9,262 nucleotides of DNA from Bacteroidales bacterium (GTDB lineage: Bacteria; Bacteroidota; Bacteroidia; Bacteroidales; B39-G9), in NCBI GenBank assembly GCA_023145555.1, contig JAGLDO010000015.1, positions 1 through 9,262 on the forward strand, written 5' to 3'. The translations under genes were made by a program, and so were the position numbers. Shown here in pieces: positions 7,408 to 9,262 of the stretch. The notes below the pieces were generated by a model. The model was not told the origin of the DNA. It searched no databases and saw nothing but the letters and a program-made list of their open reading frames with translations. Every line of letters starts with the position of its first letter. The first letter of the stretch is position 1.

Positions 7408-7827
7408 GTGATTAGATTAGAGATAAACAACATATCGGAAATAAAAAAAACTGCAAAGTTGTTTTTAAACAAAACAAAAGAGTTTAAAAAATTTGCTTTT
7501 TTTGGTGATATGGGCGTTGGTAAAACAACTTTTATTAAAGAATTGTGCAAACAATTAGGCGTTACCGATGTTGTAAACAGCCCTAGTTTTGCAATTGTAA
7601 ACGAATATATGTCAGCCAACAATGAAATAATTTATCATTTCGATTTTTACAGGATTAAAAATATTAACGAAGTTTTTGATTTTGGTTATGAAGAATATTT
7701 TTACAGTCCAAACTATTGTTTTGTTGAGTGGCCCGAAAAAATTGAGCATCTTCTTCCCGACGATTTTATAAGCGTTAATATTATCGAAGAATCAAACCAT
7801 AAAAGAATAATAAACATTCAGATGTGA
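7408..7827 (+). CDS. tsaE: tRNA threonylcarbamoyladenosine biosynthesis ATPase TsaE
   Basis: A 139-residue P-loop ATPase of the TsaE (YjeE) family, which works with TsaB and TsaD to form t6A at position 37 of ANN-decoding tRNAs. The Walker A motif GDMGVGKTT is at 33-41. Other family blocks are NSPSFAIVNEY (57-67), HFDFYRI (77-83) and FVEWPE (105-110), the last being the usual C-terminal signature. Length is typical. The start is GTG at 7408: it gives MIRLEI, entering the first strand where the family begins, and no ATG lies nearby. It sits 125 bases downstream of porX; from memory porX and tsaE are neighbours in many Bacteroidota, which supports both calls. It ends convergent with glnS across a 193-bp gap holding palindromes. 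Confidence 0.93.
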   Translation: MIRLEINNISEIKKTAKLFLNKTKEFKKFAFFGDMGVGKTTFIKELCKQLGVTDVVNSPSFAIVNEYMSANNEIIYHFDFYRIKNINEVFDFGYEEYFYSPNYCFVEWPEKIEHLLPDDFISVNIIEESNHKRIINIQM

Positions 7828-7850
7828 TTTTTTAATCATTGTAGAAAAAC

Positions 7851-7876
7851 CTTCCAGCGTTTGAAAAACCTGGAAG
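7851..7876 (+). repeat. Imperfect palindrome 1, possible tsaE terminator
   Basis: CTTCCAG (7851-7857) pairs with CTGGAAG (7870-7876). Inside it GTTT (7859-7862) pairs with AAAC (7866-7869) around a 3-nt loop, with C7858 unpaired. It starts 23 bases after the tsaE stop and is followed by a weak T-rich stretch (GTTGTTTT at 7879-7886), so it may help end the tsaE transcript. The T run is poor, hence modest confidence in a terminator role. The palindrome itself is clear. Confidence 0.5.
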
Positions 7877-7901
7877 CGTTGTTTTCCATCAAATTCTGCT
7901 C

Positions 7902-7970
7902 TTTCGGATTTGCAATCCAAAAACATTAATATACAGCTTGTTAGTTCGGAATTACAAACCCCGAACAGCC
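7902..7970. repeat. Two adjacent degenerate palindromes (2 and 3) in the tsaE-glnS gap
   Basis: GGATT (7906-7910) and AATCC (7914-7918) form one small palindrome around TGC. GTTCGG (7944-7949) and CCGAAC (7961-7966) form a second, around a loop that itself resembles a decayed GGATTACAAATCC core. The two share the theme TTCGGATT/AATCCGAA, as if both descend from one repeat type. I recall such short palindromes as common in Bacteroidota intergenic DNA, but this cannot be confirmed here. No coding potential is apparent. Confidence 0.4.
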
Positions 7971-7983
7971 GGAAATTTATTTT

Positions 7984-8007
7984 GAAAAAGCAAAACCTGT
8001 CAGGTTT
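7984..8007 (-). terminator. Probable intrinsic terminator of glnS
   Basis: AAACCTGTCAGGTTT at 7993-8007 is a perfect 7-bp inverted repeat around a single central T. Read on the minus strand it starts 13 bases after the glnS stop and is followed by TTGCTTTTTC, a T-rich tail. A one-base centre means the inner pairs must open to form a hairpin, leaving a stem of about five or six pairs, short for a terminator. It may equally be another member of the palindrome cluster in this gap. Confidence 0.42.
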
Positions 8008-8020
8008 AGTTGTCAAAGAA

Positions 8021-9262
8021 TTATTTCTTTTTCATTTTTGACCAAGAATCGCGCAAAGCAACTGTTCTGTTAAACAACAATTTCTCAGGCTTTGATTCTT
8101 TATCAACACAAAAGTAACCAAGTCTTTCAAATTGAAATGAAGTGCCGTTAGCAGCATCTTTCAAACATGGTTCAACTTTACAATTATTTAATGTTGTTAA
8201 CGAATCTTTATTTAAAAAATCTTTAAAATCAACACCTTTTTTACCGAGAGGATCTTCGTCAACAAATAATCTGTCATATAATCTAACTTCTGCATCTAAA
8301 GCATGTTTTTTCGACACCCAGTGCAAAGTACTTTTAACTTTTCTGCCATCAGGTGATGAACCGCCTTTTGTTTCAGGATCATAAGTACAATGAAGTTCAA
8401 TAATCTCACCGGTTTTCTCGTCTTTAACAACATCAACGCAAGTAACATAATATGCATATCGTAAACGCACTTCTCTACCCGGAGCTAAACGAAAAAATTT
8501 CTTTGGCGGCTCTTCCATAAAATCATCACGTTCAATATATATTTCTTTCGAAAAAGGAACTTTTCTGCTTCCTTTGCTTGCATCTTCGGGATTGTTTATT
8601 GCATCTATCTCCTCATCCAAATCGTCAGGATAATTATCAATTATAACCTTTAAAGGATTCAAAACACTCATTACACGCTTTGCCACTTTGTTTAAGTCTT
8701 CGCGAACACTGTGTTCTAACAAGGCAACATCAATTACATTATCGCGCTTGGCAACTCCAATTGTATTTGCAAAATTTCTTATTGAAATAGCAGTATAGCC
8801 ACGTCGTCTTAAACCTGAAACAGTAGGCATACGAGGGTCGTCCCACCCATCAACTAAATCATCTTCAACAAGTTCCATCAACTTTCGTTTGCTCATTACT
8901 GTATAACTCAAATTAAGTCTTGCAAATTCAATTTGCTGTGGACGAGGATCAATATTTAAAGCTATAAGAAACCAGTCGTATAAAGGACGGTGAACTTCAA
9001 ACTCGAGAGTACAAATTGAATGAGTTATACCTTCAATCGCATCAGAAATTCCATGAGCAAAATCATACATTGGGTAAATACACCATTTGTCGCCTGTGCG
9101 ATGATGATCTTGTTTTTTTATTCTATAAACAATTGGGTCGCGCATATGCATATTTGGCGAAGCCATATCAATCTTTGCTCTTAAAGAATGAGTTCCTTCT
9201 TCAAATTTACCTTCACGCATTTGTTCAAAAAGTAAAAGATTTTCTTCAATAGAACGATTACG
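8021..9262 (-). CDS. glnS: Glutaminyl-tRNA synthetase GlnRS (C-terminal 413 residues; 5' end outside window)
   Basis: Charges tRNA-Gln with glutamine; a class I synthetase, cytoplasmic. The reading frame stays open to the window edge, and upstream of the internal Met at 9220 it still encodes family sequence (NRSIEENLLLFEQM), so that Met is not the start. About 135-150 N-terminal residues, with the HIGH motif, should lie beyond 9262, judging from the 554-residue E. coli enzyme. Visible landmarks are LRAKIDMASP just inside the fragment, CIYPMYDFAH (codons at 9053-9082), the KMSKS-type loop VMSKRKL (VMSK at 8888-8899), and DDPRMPT with SGLRRRGY shortly after. The two beta-barrel anticodon-binding domains run to the C-terminal FNRTVALRDSW. 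All match canonical GlnRS, with no sign of a break. It is the only minus-strand gene here, convergent with tsaE. Presence of GlnRS implies direct Gln-tRNA charging, as is usual in Bacteroidota. Confidence 0.96.
   Translation of the reverse strand, partial: RNRSIEENLLLFEQMREGKFEEGTHSLRAKIDMASPNMHMRDPIVYRIKKQDHHRTGDKWCIYPMYDFAHGISDAIEGITHSICTLEFEVHRPLYDWFLIALNIDPRPQQIEFARLNLSYTVMSKRKLMELVEDDLVDGWDDPRMPTVSGLRRRGYTAISIRNFANTIGVAKRDNVIDVALLEHSVREDLNKVAKRVMSVLNPLKVIIDNYPDDLDEEIDAINNPEDASKGSRKVPFSKEIYIERDDFMEEPPKKFFRLAPGREVRLRYAYYVTCVDVVKDEKTGEIIELHCTYDPETKGGSSPDGRKVKSTLHWVSKKHALDAEVRLYDRLFVDEDPLGKKGVDFKDFLNKDSLTTLNNCKVEPCLKDAANGTSFQFERLGYFCVDKESKPEKLLFNRTVALRDSWSKMKKK

Noticed and set aside
7284..7831. 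Direct repeat GATGTGATTTT at 7284-7294 and 7821-7831, just after the porX coding end and across the tsaE stop
   Set aside because: Eleven low-complexity bases, one copy overlapping coding sequence, with no extended similarity around them; taken as chance rather than attachment sites.
7792..8016. A 74-codon minus-strand open frame across the tsaE-glnS gap
   Set aside because: It overlaps the tsaE 3' end and the palindrome cluster, and its product resembles no family I know. It starts just past the glnS stop and runs through the likely glnS terminator.
1..9262. CRISPR arrays, tRNA or rRNA genes, riboswitches, insertion sequences, toxin-antitoxin or defence genes
   Set aside because: No regularly spaced repeats, cloverleaf or CCA-type ends, transposase motifs or defence domains were found on either strand; every long open frame is explained by a core-genome family.

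Overview
The window is ordinary chromosomal DNA from an AT-rich member of the Bacteroidota, most likely in or near the Bacteroidales/Marinilabiliales. Three things point there. The protein families are typical of the phylum: GldH, PorW/SprE, PorX, a Bacteroidota-type Mrp and bacterial GlnRS. Starts lack Shine-Dalgarno sequences and are followed by A-rich codons. Upstream gaps carry TAnnTTTG elements, the -7 box of Bacteroidota promoters. The assignment rests on recognised protein motifs; no database search was possible.

Layout: positions 25-1547 hold a tight plus-strand run of gldH (gliding/T9SS-associated lipoprotein), trmB (tRNA m7G46 methyltransferase) and an alkyltransferase-like (ATL) protein whose catalytic Cys is Ala. 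After a likely promoter comes mrp/apbC (1628-2752), an Fe-S carrier P-loop ATPase, closed by a strong intrinsic terminator at 2772-2824. Next are porW/sprE (2927-5629), a large TPR lipoprotein of the type IX secretion system (T9SS), and porX (5729-7282), the T9SS response regulator with a PglZ phosphodiesterase output domain. tsaE (7408-7827, tRNA t6A synthesis ATPase) follows. The minus strand holds glnS (8021-9262, 5' end outside the window), convergent with tsaE. The 193-bp convergent gap contains four small palindromes, probably relics of interspersed repeats, two of which may act as terminators.

Functionally, three of the eight genes (gldH, porW, porX) belong to or associate with gliding and type IX secretion, and three (trmB, tsaE, glnS) serve tRNA modification or charging. 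No intergenic stretch exceeds 300 bases. I see no mobile element, CRISPR array, RNA gene or defence island, and no convincing new multi-gene system. The points most worth a second look are the proximity of three T9SS-linked genes, the Cys-to-Ala ATL, the Mrp lacking its CxxC, and the palindrome cluster.
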